DNA of 40,886 bases. It comes from Desulfobulbaceae bacterium. Lineage in GTDB: Bacteria > Desulfobacterota > Desulfobulbia > Desulfobulbales > Desulfocapsaceae. The translations under genes and the position numbers were made by a program. Where the stretch lies: the NCBI GenBank assembly GCA_031287565.1, contig JAITSS010000019.1, positions 1-40,886 on the forward strand. The letters are read 5' to 3'. Shown piece after piece: positions 7,978-16,010 of the stretch. Position 1 is the stretch's first letter, and every line of letters begins with the position of its first letter. Under the pieces are notes generated by a model. That model was not told where the DNA came from. It saw only the letters and a program-made list of their open reading frames with translations, and made no database searches.

Positions 7978-8124
7978 GCGCGTTTTTCAGCAAAAGGCTT
8001 CCTGATTGGCGCATAAAATTGTATATTCCGCCACCCTGGCCGAAAGCCTGGCCCTGTCGTGATTCGTCGTCCTTGCCGTGACGGCCTCGCATCCTCATAT
8101 CTTTTTTCTTTTTCAGGAGACATC

Positions 8125-9235
8125 ATGGTTCTTGACACCGGAGTGGCGGTATCGAAGCAGAAGTTAAGCGATTTGAAAGTCAGGTTGCTGGCCCTGAAGG
8201 AGCATCTTTGACTTGGATCACAAGAAGGATCAGCTTGAACGTCTGACCCAGCAAACACTCAAACCTGGTTTCTGGAACGAGGCCGATCAAGCGCAGCGGG
8301 TGCAGAAACAGCACGGCATCCTGAAAGATACGGTTGAGGGTTGGGAACAACGCTGGGCTGATGTCGAGGAAACCGAGCTGCTGTTAGAGTTGGCCGGTGA
8401 GGAAAAAGACCACGACACTGAAGTCGAGGTGGCCGAAAAAATTGTCGAAATGGCCGATTCTTTATCCGTCGCCGAACTTGAATGTATGTTCAGCGGCGAA
8501 CATGACCTAAATAACGCCATCCTGACCATCCACGCCGGGGCCGGCGGCACCGAGGCGCAGGACTGGGCGGAAATCCTCATGCGCATGTATCTGCGCTGGG
8601 CCGAAAGCAAGGGTTGCAAAACCGACATCCTCGATTATTTAGCCGGTGACGAGGCGGGCACCAAAAGTGTCACCATCCTGGTACAGGGCCGCTACGCCTA
8701 CGGCTACATGCGCAGCGAACTTGGCATCCATCGCCTGGTGCGGATTTCGCCCTTCGACGCCAGCGGCAGGCGGCATACCTCGTTCGCTTCGGTGATGGTG
8801 ATTCCGGAATTGGATGATACAATCACCGTTGATATTGACGAAAAAGAGCTGCGCATCGACACCTACCGTTCGTCTGGCTCCGGTGGCCAGCACGTCAACA
8901 AAACCGATTCGGCGATCCGCATTACCCATTTGCCGACCGGCATCGTGGTGCAGTGTCAGAATGAGCGCAGCCAGCACAGCAACAAGGCCATGGCCATGAA
9001 GATGCTGACGGCCAGGCTCTACGATCTGGAAAAACAGAAGCAGGCCGAAACCCACGACGGTTTGGTCGGCGACAAAAAAGACATCGCCTGGGGCAGCCAG
9101 ATTCGTTCATACGTGCTGCAACCCTATCGGCTGATTAAAGATCATCGCACCGACCATGAAACCGGCAACGTCGAGGCGGTTCTCGACGGCGCGCTCGACC
9201 CCTTCATCAAAGATTATCTGCTGTGGAGGAAATAA
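8125..9235 (+). CDS. prfB: Peptide chain release factor 2 (with programmed +1 frameshift)
   Basis: RF2 terminates translation at UGA and UAA. The gene is in two frames. Codons 1-28 start at the ATG at 8125 (preceded by CAGGAGA) and end at an in-frame TGA at 8209-8211. Skipping T8209 enters the main frame at GAC 8210, giving a 369-residue protein. The stop-codon recognition tripeptide SPF falls at 208-210 and the catalytic GGQ at 253-255, both within three residues of the E. coli positions, which confirms the joined reading. The frameshift lets RF2 autoregulate: when RF2 is scarce, ribosomes pause at the UGA and slip. The stop codon overlaps the ddl start by one base. Confidence 0.97.
8197..8212 (+). 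promoter_or_regulatory. RF2 programmed +1 frameshift site
   Basis: The site reads AAGGAG-cat-CTTTGAC. An internal Shine-Dalgarno lies three bases before the slippery CTT, followed by UGA and then C, the weakest UGA context. This is the classic prfB arrangement. The anti-SD contact strains the ribosome so that tRNA-Leu slips from CUU to UUU when UGA decoding is slow. Confidence 0.95.
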
Positions 9236-10194
9236 TGGACAAGATGCGCCTGGCCCTGATCGCCGGCGGCACATCCGGAGAACGAGAAGTGTCGCTGAAG
9301 GGGGCGACGGCCATCGAAGCCGCCCTGAATCCTGAGAAATTCACGGTGCGCCGCTTCGACCCGGCCCACGACCTCGCGGCCTTGGTGGCGGCAAAAGATG
9401 AACTCGATTTCGCCTTCATTAATCTGCACGGCGTCGGCGGCGAAGACGGTTCGATGCAGGGAATGCTGGAACTTCTGGCTATTCCCTATCAGGGTTCAGG
9501 TGTTCTTGGCAGCGCCATCGCCATGGACAAGCATCTGACGAAAGAATTGTATGGCGAAAACGACCTGCCGACGCCCGATTGGCTCTATTCAATGCCGCCA
9601 CATACGCTTGATATTCGTGAAATTATTGATGAATTCGGATTTCCTGTGGTGGTTAAGCCGACCCATGAAGGCTCAAGCTTGGGGATGACTGTCGCCCGTG
9701 ACCGCCGCCAACTGCTGGCGGGCATCGAACGCGCCCAGGCGGGCGGGCGGCATTTCATGATTGAGGAATTCATTGCCGGTCGTGAACTGACCGTCGGGGT
9801 CATCGGCGGCAGCGGCTACGACCAGGAAGAGGTATATGCCCTGCCGGCGCTGGAAATTATCCCTGGCGCGAAGTATTCGTTTTTTGATTACGAGGCCAAA
9901 TACCAACCCGGCGCGACCAACGAGATTTGCCCGGCCCACATCCCCAATGCGATTCGCGATCTGGCGCAACGCTATGCCATAAGTGCGCATGTTTCGTTGC
10001 GTCTGCACGGTTATTCGCGCACCGATATGCGTCTCGACCACAAGGGTAATCTGTATCTGCTTGAAACCAATACCATTCCCGGCATGACTGAAACCAGTCT
10101 GCTGCCGCAAATGGCCGCGGCCCAGGGCATGACGTTCGCCGAACTTTTGGAAACGCTCATCGACCTTGGCCTGAAAAAGAAGCGGGCTTGTTAA
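9235..10194 (+). CDS. ddl: D-alanine-D-alanine ligase
   Basis: The 319-residue ATP-grasp enzyme joins two D-alanines for peptidoglycan precursors. It opens with ALIAGGTSGEREVSLKGA, the N-terminal Ddl signature, then shows FINLHGVGGEDGSMQGMLEL, VVVKPTHEGSSLGM in the ATP-grasp core, EEFIAGRELTVGV, and the Mg/ADP-binding end LLETNTIPGMTETSLLP. The ATG at 9235 shares its A with the prfB stop codon, and GGAGG lies at 9225-9229, so translation is probably coupled to RF2. The frame also has a GTG at 9223, which would swallow the ribosome binding site. No mur/fts cluster is present, which is the more usual setting for ddl. Confidence 0.95.
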   Translation: MDKMRLALIAGGTSGEREVSLKGATAIEAALNPEKFTVRRFDPAHDLAALVAAKDELDFAFINLHGVGGEDGSMQGMLELLAIPYQGSGVLGSAIAMDKHLTKELYGENDLPTPDWLYSMPPHTLDIREIIDEFGFPVVVKPTHEGSSLGMTVARDRRQLLAGIERAQAGGRHFMIEEFIAGRELTVGVIGGSGYDQEEVYALPALEIIPGAKYSFFDYEAKYQPGATNEICPAHIPNAIRDLAQRYAISAHVSLRLHGYSRTDMRLDHKGNLYLLETNTIPGMTETSLLPQMAAAQGMTFAELLETLIDLGLKKKRAC

Positions 10195-10211
10195 CTTGAG
10201 GAGTGAAAACC

Positions 10212-10922
10212 ATGCCTCCCATCATCGGTTTCATCGGCTGGCACAACAGCGGCAAGACGACCTTGGCGGCCAAAGTCGTGCGCATCCTGCGCGCTCGCGG
10301 TCTGCGGGTCGCGGCGATTAAGTCGAGCGGCAAAACCGGCGCTCTTTTTGATAAAGCGGGCAGCGATACCAGCGTCTACAAAGAGGCGGGCGCGGACGGC
10401 GTGCTTTTTGTCGCCGCCGACCAGATGGTTTTGCAGACGACCAATGATAATCTGCTGCCCGGCGAACTGGCCGAGCGTTTTTTCCCTGACCACGATCTGG
10501 TGATTGCCGAAGGCTTCAAGCACGCGGTGGGCCTGCCGAAAATCGAGGTGTTGCGTGAAGATGGCCGGATGCTGGCTGGTTTGATCGCGGGTGTTGAAGC
10601 CGTTGTGACCAGCCGTGATGATGTCGTCTGCGAACACGTTTTCAGCCCGCATGATGTCGAGGCGATCGCCGATTATGTCGTCTGGCGTTGCCGAACCCGG
10701 GCCGAATCGGAACATCCGGCGACCAGGCTTGAAAGCGTGTCCATCCCGCCCGCCAAACTCAGCCTGATCATCAACGGCCAGGCGATTCCTTTGAAGGATT
10801 GGGTGCAGGAGGCGCTGGCTGGCACGGTGCTGGGTTTTGTCTCCGCTCTGAAAAAGAGTGAGGATGCGGCGGGCGGCGATGGCGAATTGCTGCTGCGTAT
10901 CCGTTTGGGTGGTGGGAAATAG
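10212..10922 (+). CDS. mobB: Molybdopterin-guanine dinucleotide biosynthesis protein MobB, extended C-terminus
   Basis: The 236-residue protein is a small P-loop GTPase assisting conversion of molybdopterin to its guanine dinucleotide form, the cofactor of DMSO reductase-type enzymes. It has the Walker A WHNSGKTT (10-17), VAAIKSSGKTGALFDKAGSDT, and DLVIAEGFKHAVGLPKIEV, all typical of MobB. Beyond the usual length of about 170 there is a tail of about 60 residues (LSLIINGQAIPLKDWVQEAL... onward) that looks like a small separate domain; similar tails are known to me from deltaproteobacterial MobB proteins. Start: ATG at 10212 with GAGGAG at 10198-10203. mobA is not in the window. A terminator follows. 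Confidence 0.87.
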   Translation: MPPIIGFIGWHNSGKTTLAAKVVRILRARGLRVAAIKSSGKTGALFDKAGSDTSVYKEAGADGVLFVAADQMVLQTTNDNLLPGELAERFFPDHDLVIAEGFKHAVGLPKIEVLREDGRMLAGLIAGVEAVVTSRDDVVCEHVFSPHDVEAIADYVVWRCRTRAESEHPATRLESVSIPPAKLSLIINGQAIPLKDWVQEALAGTVLGFVSALKKSEDAAGGDGELLLRIRLGGGK

Positions 10923-10952
10923 CAGAAACCGGCTGGCGCGGCGGTGAAAATC

Positions 10953-10987
10953 ATGGGAGCGGCGGAAAGCGCCGCCCCCATTTTTTG
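10953..10987 (+). terminator. Rho-independent terminator after mobB
   Basis: The stem atgggagcggcg pairs with cgccgcccccat around a short GAAAG loop (10953-10981), followed by TTTTTT. A 40-base T-rich stretch with scattered G (to about 11028) continues into the gap between these convergent genes. Confidence 0.85.
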
Positions 10988-11040
10988 TTTTTCGGTTTTG
11001 TTTTTTTGTTTTTTGTTTTTTTGTTTTCAGAACCTGGCCG

Positions 11041-11379
11041 CTACCACCACGGAAATGAATACCAGTGGCGTCTGTGTTCCGGCGGACGCGGCGGCGGATT
11101 ATGGCGACGTGGCGGCGGCGCCGGGCGATAATCATGGCGCGGTGGCGGCGGTGCCGGGCGGTAATCGGGACGCGCCGGAGGAGAGGGTTTTTGATAAGCC
11201 CCCTGTGGCGGCGGCCCCGGTTTATTGAATTGTCCCTGCGGCGGCCCGCCCGGATGGGCCATGGCCTGGCTGGCGCCGACCAGAGCCAAACTCGCGCCCA
11301 GCATGGCGGTGATGAACATTTTTCGCGTTTGTCCGCGCTGCGGTTTATCGGTGGCGCCGCTTTTCCTGATTTGCTCCAT
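11041..11379 (-). CDS. Secreted proline/histidine/arginine-rich small protein
   Basis: The 112-residue product has a clear signal peptide: basic n-region (RGQTRK), hydrophobic core (MFITAMLGASLALVG) and a cleavage site after ASQAMA (about residue 41). The mature part is about 70 residues of Pro-, Arg- and His-rich low complexity with an imperfect repeat DYRPAPPPP/HDYRPAPPPRRH, ending in a Trp-rich tail (WYSFPWW). Start: ATG at 11379 with AGGAGG nine bases upstream; the frame upstream to 11499 is not convincing. Such proteins are periplasmic or wall-associated and poorly understood; the histidines could bind metal, but that is a guess. A TATAAT element at 11437-11442 may be its promoter. Confidence 0.7.
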   Translation of the reverse strand: MEQIRKSGATDKPQRGQTRKMFITAMLGASLALVGASQAMAHPGGPPQGQFNKPGPPPQGAYQKPSPPARPDYRPAPPPPRHDYRPAPPPRRHNPPPRPPEHRRHWYSFPWW

Positions 11380-11436
11380 GACCTTGTCCTCCTGATTTGT
11401 TCTGGTTCCATCGTCTGACCTCGCGGTCACATGCCG

Positions 11437-11442
11437 ATTATA
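11437..11442 (-). promoter_or_regulatory. Candidate -10 box (TATAAT) for the secreted Pro/His-rich protein
   Basis: On the minus strand the hexamer is a perfect TATAAT, 58 bp before the start codon at 11379. A -35 match (CTGCCA-like) is weak and 19 bp away. The assignment rests on position and the perfect -10. Confidence 0.35.
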
Positions 11443-11631
11443 GCGAAAGGCGTGCCGGATGTGGCAGATTTTATGTATCATATTGAAAATACGGTTCATT
11501 TTTTTTCGTATCGGTCGTGTCAGCCCATATTCGCCGCCTTGTTATCCGCGATTACTCATTCGACTGGGTAAAAAAGAAGCGGCGGCGCGACCGATTTGTA
11601 TCCAGTGTGGATGAACGGAGGACTTTTCGCC

Positions 11632-12465
11632 ATGGATGATAGACACGATGCCCAGGCCCTGACTGGTGGCATTCAGTGGCACCAACGGTGGTTTGCCGAC
11701 TATGCCGCCGCGAAAACCGCCGAGGCTGGGGCGGATGCCGCGCCGCTGCGCCTGAAAACCGAGCATACTCGTCGCGTGCTGGCCAATGCCTGGGAACTTG
11801 TCACGGCGGAAGGTTTTCCGCCGCGCTTGGCCCGCGCCGCCTTGCTTGCCGCCCTGTACCACGATGTCGGACGATTTGAGCAGTATCTGCGCCATCGCAC
11901 CTTCAACGACCGGGATTCAGGCAACCACGGCATTCTCGGCGCGCGGGTTTTGCGTCACGAAGGTTGTTTGCAAGGAGAAGTGGATAAAAATATGATAGGC
12001 GCGGCGGTGGCGCTGCATAATCGCTTTGCCCTGCCGCGCCGATTACCGGCGGATTTGCGGCGCATTACCTTGGTGGTTCGCGACGCCGATAAGCTCGATA
12101 TTGTGCGCCTGATGGACGAGCAGTTGAACAGCCGGGCCGATTGCGCTTCGACCGTGGTTTTTGGCCTGCCCGATGATCCGAATCTGGCGAGCGCTCGCGT
12201 CATCGAAGCGGCGCTGGCCGGTCGTGTCGCTTCGTATGCCGACCTGCGCAGCGTTGGCGATTTTCGTTTGCTTTTGGCCACCTGGGTCTTCGACATGAAT
12301 TTCGCGACCAGCCGCAGGCGTTTCATCGTCGATGGCCACGCCCGGCGTCTTGTCGCCGCTTTGCCTGATGATTCGCCGCAGGCCCCGGCGCGGGCGGCGC
12401 TTTTGGCCCGCTTCGAGGCGCTGTTTTTGGAACAAAGCGATGTCCATAGTCATGATGTGGAATAA
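11632..12465 (+). CDS. HD-domain phosphohydrolase family protein
   Basis: The 277-residue protein carries an HD superfamily metal-dependent phosphohydrolase domain. The metal ligands can be traced as H45, H77-D78 (ALYHDVGRF), H99 (GNHG), H129 (VALHNRF) and D151 (VRDADKLDIVRL). The N-terminal 40 residues and the C-terminal third are family-specific helices with no other domain. The substrate is unknown; HD proteins of this length cleave nucleotides or phosphate esters. Start: ATG at 11632 with GGAGG about ten bases upstream; an in-frame ATG at 11611 would add seven residues but has no better site. It precedes nrdR by 92 bp on the same strand, so co-transcription is possible. Confidence 0.8.
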   Translation: MDDRHDAQALTGGIQWHQRWFADYAAAKTAEAGADAAPLRLKTEHTRRVLANAWELVTAEGFPPRLARAALLAALYHDVGRFEQYLRHRTFNDRDSGNHGILGARVLRHEGCLQGEVDKNMIGAAVALHNRFALPRRLPADLRRITLVVRDADKLDIVRLMDEQLNSRADCASTVVFGLPDDPNLASARVIEAALAGRVASYADLRSVGDFRLLLATWVFDMNFATSRRRFIVDGHARRLVAALPDDSPQAPARAALLARFEALFLEQSDVHSHDVE

Positions 12466-12557
12466 TTGGCGCAATTGCTCTATACCGGAACGACGCGGAA
12501 CCGCGCTTGGTTTTATGGCGCTTTCCCAACATCCACCATGTGTCGGGAGATAAGGAA

Positions 12558-13031
12558 ATGAAATGTCCCTACTGCGGTCATTTGGATAACAAAGTCATTG
12601 ATTCGCGCCTGAACAAGGACTGCACCATCACGCGGCGACGGCGGGCTTGTCTCAAGTGCGACCGCCGTTTCACCACCTACGAGCGTCTGGAAGTGTTGAT
12701 GCCGGTTCTCGTAAAAAAAGATGGTCGCCGCGAGGAGTGGCAGCGGGAAAAACTGGTCGCCGGTTTGGAGAAAGCCTGTCAGAAACGCCCGGTCAGCCGC
12801 GACCGGATTGACCAATTTGTCGATGAGATTGAGCGCCGCCTGCAAGATTCAGGCATCAACGAGATTTCATCACAGGAAGTCGGCGAATGGGTGATGACGC
12901 AATTGCCAGCCTTGGATGAAGTCGCCTATGTGCGCTTCGCCTCGGTCTATCGGCAATTCAAGGATGTCACCGAATTTATGGAAGAACTCAAATCTCTTTT
13001 GGCGAGCCGCGATGGAAACGACAGGAAATAA
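12558..13031 (+). CDS. nrdR: Transcriptional repressor NrdR
   Basis: The 157-residue protein is the nucleotide-sensing repressor of ribonucleotide reductase genes. The N-terminal zinc ribbon is complete (C3, C6, C31, C34) with the typical MKCPYCG opening, RRRRACLKC and RRFTTYERLE. The ATP-cone domain follows (about 47-140), ending RFASVYRQFKDVTEFMEEL. The ATG at 12558 is the family start; upstream in-frame starts add non-conserved residues. Its end overlaps ribD by 20 bases; an nrdR-ribD pair is common in proteobacteria. No ribonucleotide reductase genes or clear NrdR boxes are in the window. Confidence 0.96.
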   Translation: MKCPYCGHLDNKVIDSRLNKDCTITRRRRACLKCDRRFTTYERLEVLMPVLVKKDGRREEWQREKLVAGLEKACQKRPVSRDRIDQFVDEIERRLQDSGINEISSQEVGEWVMTQLPALDEVAYVRFASVYRQFKDVTEFMEELKSLLASRDGNDRK

Positions 13032-14130
13032 ATCCGACTCATACTATATGGCCATGGCCATTCGCTTGGCCAAAAAAGCGTTGGGCCGCACTTCGCCTAA
13101 TCCTTGTGTTGGCGCGGTGGTGACGCGAGACGGCGAGGTGGTTGGCCGAGGTTATCATCATCAGGCTGGGACGCCGCACGCCGAGGCGCACGCCCTGCGC
13201 GAGGCTGGTGAACGGGCGCGCGGCGCGACCATATATGTGACGCTTGAACCCTGCAACCACACCGGACGCACGCCGCCCTGCGCCCAGGCCGTTTTGGCGG
13301 CGGGCATCGCCAGAGTGGTGGTTGGCATGTCCGATCCCAATCCACTGGTGTCCGGTTCCGGCATCCGCCTGTTGCGCCAACGCGGCCTCGACTGCGTGGT
13401 CGGCGTGCTTGAGGAACAATGTCAGGCGATCAATCGGCCGTTCGTCAAATATATCACCAGCGGCCTGCCTTATGTGACGATGAAGGCGGCGATCACGCTG
13501 GATGGGCGGCTGAATTTCGCCCGTGATCAACAGGATTGGCTGACCGGCGCGGCGGCCAGACAGTATGCCCACCTCCTGCGCGACCGGCACGACGCGATCC
13601 TGGTTGGCGCGGGCACGGCGGGGGTCGATGATCCCAGCCTGAACGTCCGCCTGCGCGGCAGAACAGGGCGCGACCCGCTGCGGGTGATTCTTGACAGCCA
13701 TCTGGCGCTCTCGCCGGACGCCAAGGTGTGTACCCTGGCATCCGAGGCGAAAACGCTGGTGTTCTGCCGCCAAGACGCGCCGGCGGAAAAGCGCAAAATT
13801 CTCGAACAACGCGGGGTTGAAGTCTGTCCGCTGGCCCTGTGCCGCGAAGGGCGTCTCGATGCGCGGGCGGCGCTACGCGTTCTCGGCGAGCGGCAAATTT
13901 GCTCGCTTTTGGTCGAAGGCGGCGCGGCGGTGCACGGAGAATTTTTGCGACAGCGGCTTTATGACGAGGCGCATCTCCTGCTCGCGCCGATGTTCGCGGG
14001 CGAAAACGGCCTGCCGCTTCTGAGCGGTTTCGCCGCGCCCAAGGCCAGCCAGGCACCGCGTCTGGAGCGCGGCGGCTATCGTCGTCTTGGCGACGACTTG
14101 CTGATTCACGGTTTGTTGCGCTATTTTTGA
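13012..14130 (+). CDS. ribD: Bifunctional riboflavin biosynthesis deaminase/reductase RibD
   Basis: The 372-residue enzyme does two successive steps of riboflavin synthesis. The N-terminal cytidine-deaminase-like half has the zinc site TPHAEAH (H56, E58) and PCNHTGRTPPC (C81, C90). The C-terminal NADPH-dependent reductase half begins with PYVTMKAAITLDGR (about 160) and includes LVEGGAAVHGEFL. Length is normal. The ATG at 13012 lies inside the end of nrdR, so translation is probably coupled. ribE/ribBA/ribH, often next, are absent here; the next gene is hsdM, after 64 bp. Confidence 0.95.
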   Translation: METTGNKSDSYYMAMAIRLAKKALGRTSPNPCVGAVVTRDGEVVGRGYHHQAGTPHAEAHALREAGERARGATIYVTLEPCNHTGRTPPCAQAVLAAGIARVVVGMSDPNPLVSGSGIRLLRQRGLDCVVGVLEEQCQAINRPFVKYITSGLPYVTMKAAITLDGRLNFARDQQDWLTGAAARQYAHLLRDRHDAILVGAGTAGVDDPSLNVRLRGRTGRDPLRVILDSHLALSPDAKVCTLASEAKTLVFCRQDAPAEKRKILEQRGVEVCPLALCREGRLDARAALRVLGERQICSLLVEGGAAVHGEFLRQRLYDEAHLLLAPMFAGENGLPLLSGFAAPKASQAPRLERGGYRRLGDDLLIHGLLRYF

Positions 14131-14194
14131 AATTTCAACGGATGATTTTTCAACACTCTTTCAAGCGATAAAACGCGAATCACACGAGGGAAGA

Positions 14195-15715
14195 ATGGCG
14201 ACAAAGAACACAGCCGATATCGGCTTCGAACAACAAATCTGGGCGGCGGCCGATATCCTGCGCGGCAACATGGACGCGGCGGAGTACAAGCACGTCGTGC
14301 TGGGGCTTATATTCCTCAAGTACATCTCGGACAAGTTCGAGGAGCGGTATCAGGGACTGCTCGCCGATGATGACGACGTTGAGGACAAGGACGCCTATGC
14401 TGAGGTGAATGTGTTTTTTGTGCCGCCGTCGGCGCGCTGGAACATCATATCCGAAGCTGCCCATAAGCCGGAAATCGGAACGGTCATCGACGATGCGATG
14501 CGCGCCATCGAAAAAGAGAACAAGCGGTTGAAGGGGATTCTACCGAAGAACTACGCCCGCGATGAGTTGGACAAACGCCGTTTAGGGAACGTAGTAGACC
14601 TCTTCACCAACATTCAGATGGTTGAACACGGAGACAGCAAAAATATTTTAGGCCGCGCTTATGAATATTGCCTATCCAAGTTTGCCGAGCAGGAGGGCAA
14701 GCGGGCGGGTGAATTTTACACTCCATCCTGTGTGGTGCGGACGCTCGTTGAGGTGCTTCAGCCTTATCAGGGGCGTGTTTATGATCCTTGTTGCGGCTTT
14801 GGCGGCATGTATGTCCAGTCGGCACAGTTCGTGGAAAATCACTCCGGCAATATCAGCAGCCTGTCTATCTATGGACAGGACTCGAACCCGACAACCCGCA
14901 AGATGGCATTGATGAACCTCGCCATTCGCGGAATTGAAGCCGACCTCGGCGGGTATAACGCCGATACGTTCCATAATGACCTGCATAAAACGCTGAAGGC
15001 GGATTTCATTCTTGCCAATCCTCCATTCAACCTCTCAGACTGGAACGACGGTAGCCTAAATGAAGACCTTCGCTGGAAGTACGGCTTGCCGCCTGCCGGC
15101 AACGCCAACTTTGCGTGGCTTCAGCACATGATTTCGCACCTTGCTCCGAACGGCAAAATCGGTATGGTGCTTGCCAACGGTTCTCTGTCCTCTCAAAGCG
15201 GTGGTGAGGGCGACATCCGGCGCAAAATCGTGGAGGATGACCTCGTGGAGGGCATCATCGCTATGCCAACGCAGTTGTTCTACACCACGCAGATTCCCGT
15301 TTCCCTCTGGTTTATCAGCCGAAACAAGGCGCAAAAGGGCAAGACGTTATTCATCGATGCCCGCAAGATGGGGACGATGGTCAGTCGTCGCCTGCGCGAG
15401 ATGACCACAGTGGACATAGCAAAGATTGCGGATACATTCGAGGCGTTCCGCGATATGGGGCGGGCGAACACAGTTCGCCCCTACGAAGATGTGAAGGGCT
15501 TTTGCGCCGCCGTGTCTACAGAGGAAATTGCAAAGCAGGATTACATCCTCACACCGGGACGCTACGTTGGAATTGAAGAGCAGGAGGACGATGGCGAACC
15601 GTTTGAGGAGAAGATGGCGCGGCTGACCGGCGAACTTTCTGAGATGTTCAAACGTTCCCACGAGTTGGAGGATGAAATCAGGAAAAGACTGGGGGCAATT
15701 GGCTATGAAATTTGA
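14195..15715 (+). CDS. hsdM: Type I DNA methyltransferase M subunit
   Basis: The 506-residue HsdM makes N6-methyladenine at sites chosen by HsdS. An N-terminal helical HsdM domain (about 10-145) is followed by the N6-methylase domain with the SAM-binding loop DPCCGFGGM (197-205, usually DPxCGxGG) and the catalytic NPPF (275-278). KRAGEFYTPSCVV (169-181) is the usual lead-in. Start: ATG at 14195 with GAGGG upstream. An odd feature is a REP-like palindrome in frame at residues 422-430, coding RANTVRPY where relatives usually have a short acidic loop before YEDVxGFC; the frame stays open. hsdS lies further down, but no hsdR follows. Confidence 0.93.
   Translation: MATKNTADIGFEQQIWAAADILRGNMDAAEYKHVVLGLIFLKYISDKFEERYQGLLADDDDVEDKDAYAEVNVFFVPPSARWNIISEAAHKPEIGTVIDDAMRAIEKENKRLKGILPKNYARDELDKRRLGNVVDLFTNIQMVEHGDSKNILGRAYEYCLSKFAEQEGKRAGEFYTPSCVVRTLVEVLQPYQGRVYDPCCGFGGMYVQSAQFVENHSGNISSLSIYGQDSNPTTRKMALMNLAIRGIEADLGGYNADTFHNDLHKTLKADFILANPPFNLSDWNDGSLNEDLRWKYGLPPAGNANFAWLQHMISHLAPNGKIGMVLANGSLSSQSGGEGDIRRKIVEDDLVEGIIAMPTQLFYTTQIPVSLWFISRNKAQKGKTLFIDARKMGTMVSRRLREMTTVDIAKIADTFEAFRDMGRANTVRPYEDVKGFCAAVSTEEIAKQDYILTPGRYVGIEEQEDDGEPFEEKMARLTGELSEMFKRSHELEDEIRKRLGAIGYEI
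15459..15484 (+). repeat. REP-like palindrome, copy 2, in frame inside hsdM
   Basis: 26 bases identical to 262-287. Here the element sits inside coding sequence and is read as part of HsdM residues 422-430 without breaking the frame. The match includes the flanking cctac as well as the palindrome, which argues for insertion of a mobile repeat rather than chance. Confidence 0.85.
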
Positions 15716-15869
15716 CCAAGTCAAACGCAAATCGAACCGGTTGGCGGGTTATGATTACAGCCAAAATGGAGCGTATTTCATAACCATGTGCGCCAAAGAC
15801 CGCAGCGAAATATTTTCAACCATTTTGGCGAACTGCGTTCGCCCGAATGGTTTTGAAAAAAATAGGTGA
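15705..15869 (+). pseudogene. Remnant of a REP-associated tyrosine transposase (RAYT, Y1_Tnp family)
   Basis: The frame from the ATG at 15705 reads about 37 residues typical of the RAYT/IS200-like N-terminus: RKSNRLAGYDYSQNGAYFIT followed by MCAKDR. It then hits a shortened REP palindrome (15827-15843) and stops at 15869. A whole RAYT is about 150-250 residues and carries the HUH motif and catalytic tyrosine; neither is present. The start overlaps the last 11 bases of hsdM. The 141 bp from 15870 to 16010 show no other gene and may be further decayed remnant. RAYTs move or process REP sequences, and three REP copies are nearby. Confidence 0.7.
15827..15843 (+). repeat. Degenerate REP-like palindrome, copy 3
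   Basis: ggcgaac-tgc-gttcgcc is a 7-bp perfect inverted repeat of the same family as copies 1 and 2 but with a tgc loop. It lies at the breakpoint of the transposase remnant. Confidence 0.6.
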
Positions 15870-16010
15870 CTTGATTTATCAGGTCAAAACAACCATTCGC
15901 ATGTCTATGCCTGAACAGGGACGAAATCCGCAAAAAAATTGGCCTGCCTGCGTCCGGCTGAGGCGATTGGGTATTAAGTCTAAATCATCTTCGATAGTCA
16001 AAATATTGGT

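Noticed and set aside
10982-11028. T-rich tract as a functional element of its own
   Set aside because: It follows a clear terminator between convergent genes; it is simple sequence and needs no separate function.
10191-11411. Minus-strand 406-codon open frame
   Set aside because: It lies antisense to mobB and crosses the mobB terminator; composition is Arg/Gln-rich shadow coding without motifs.
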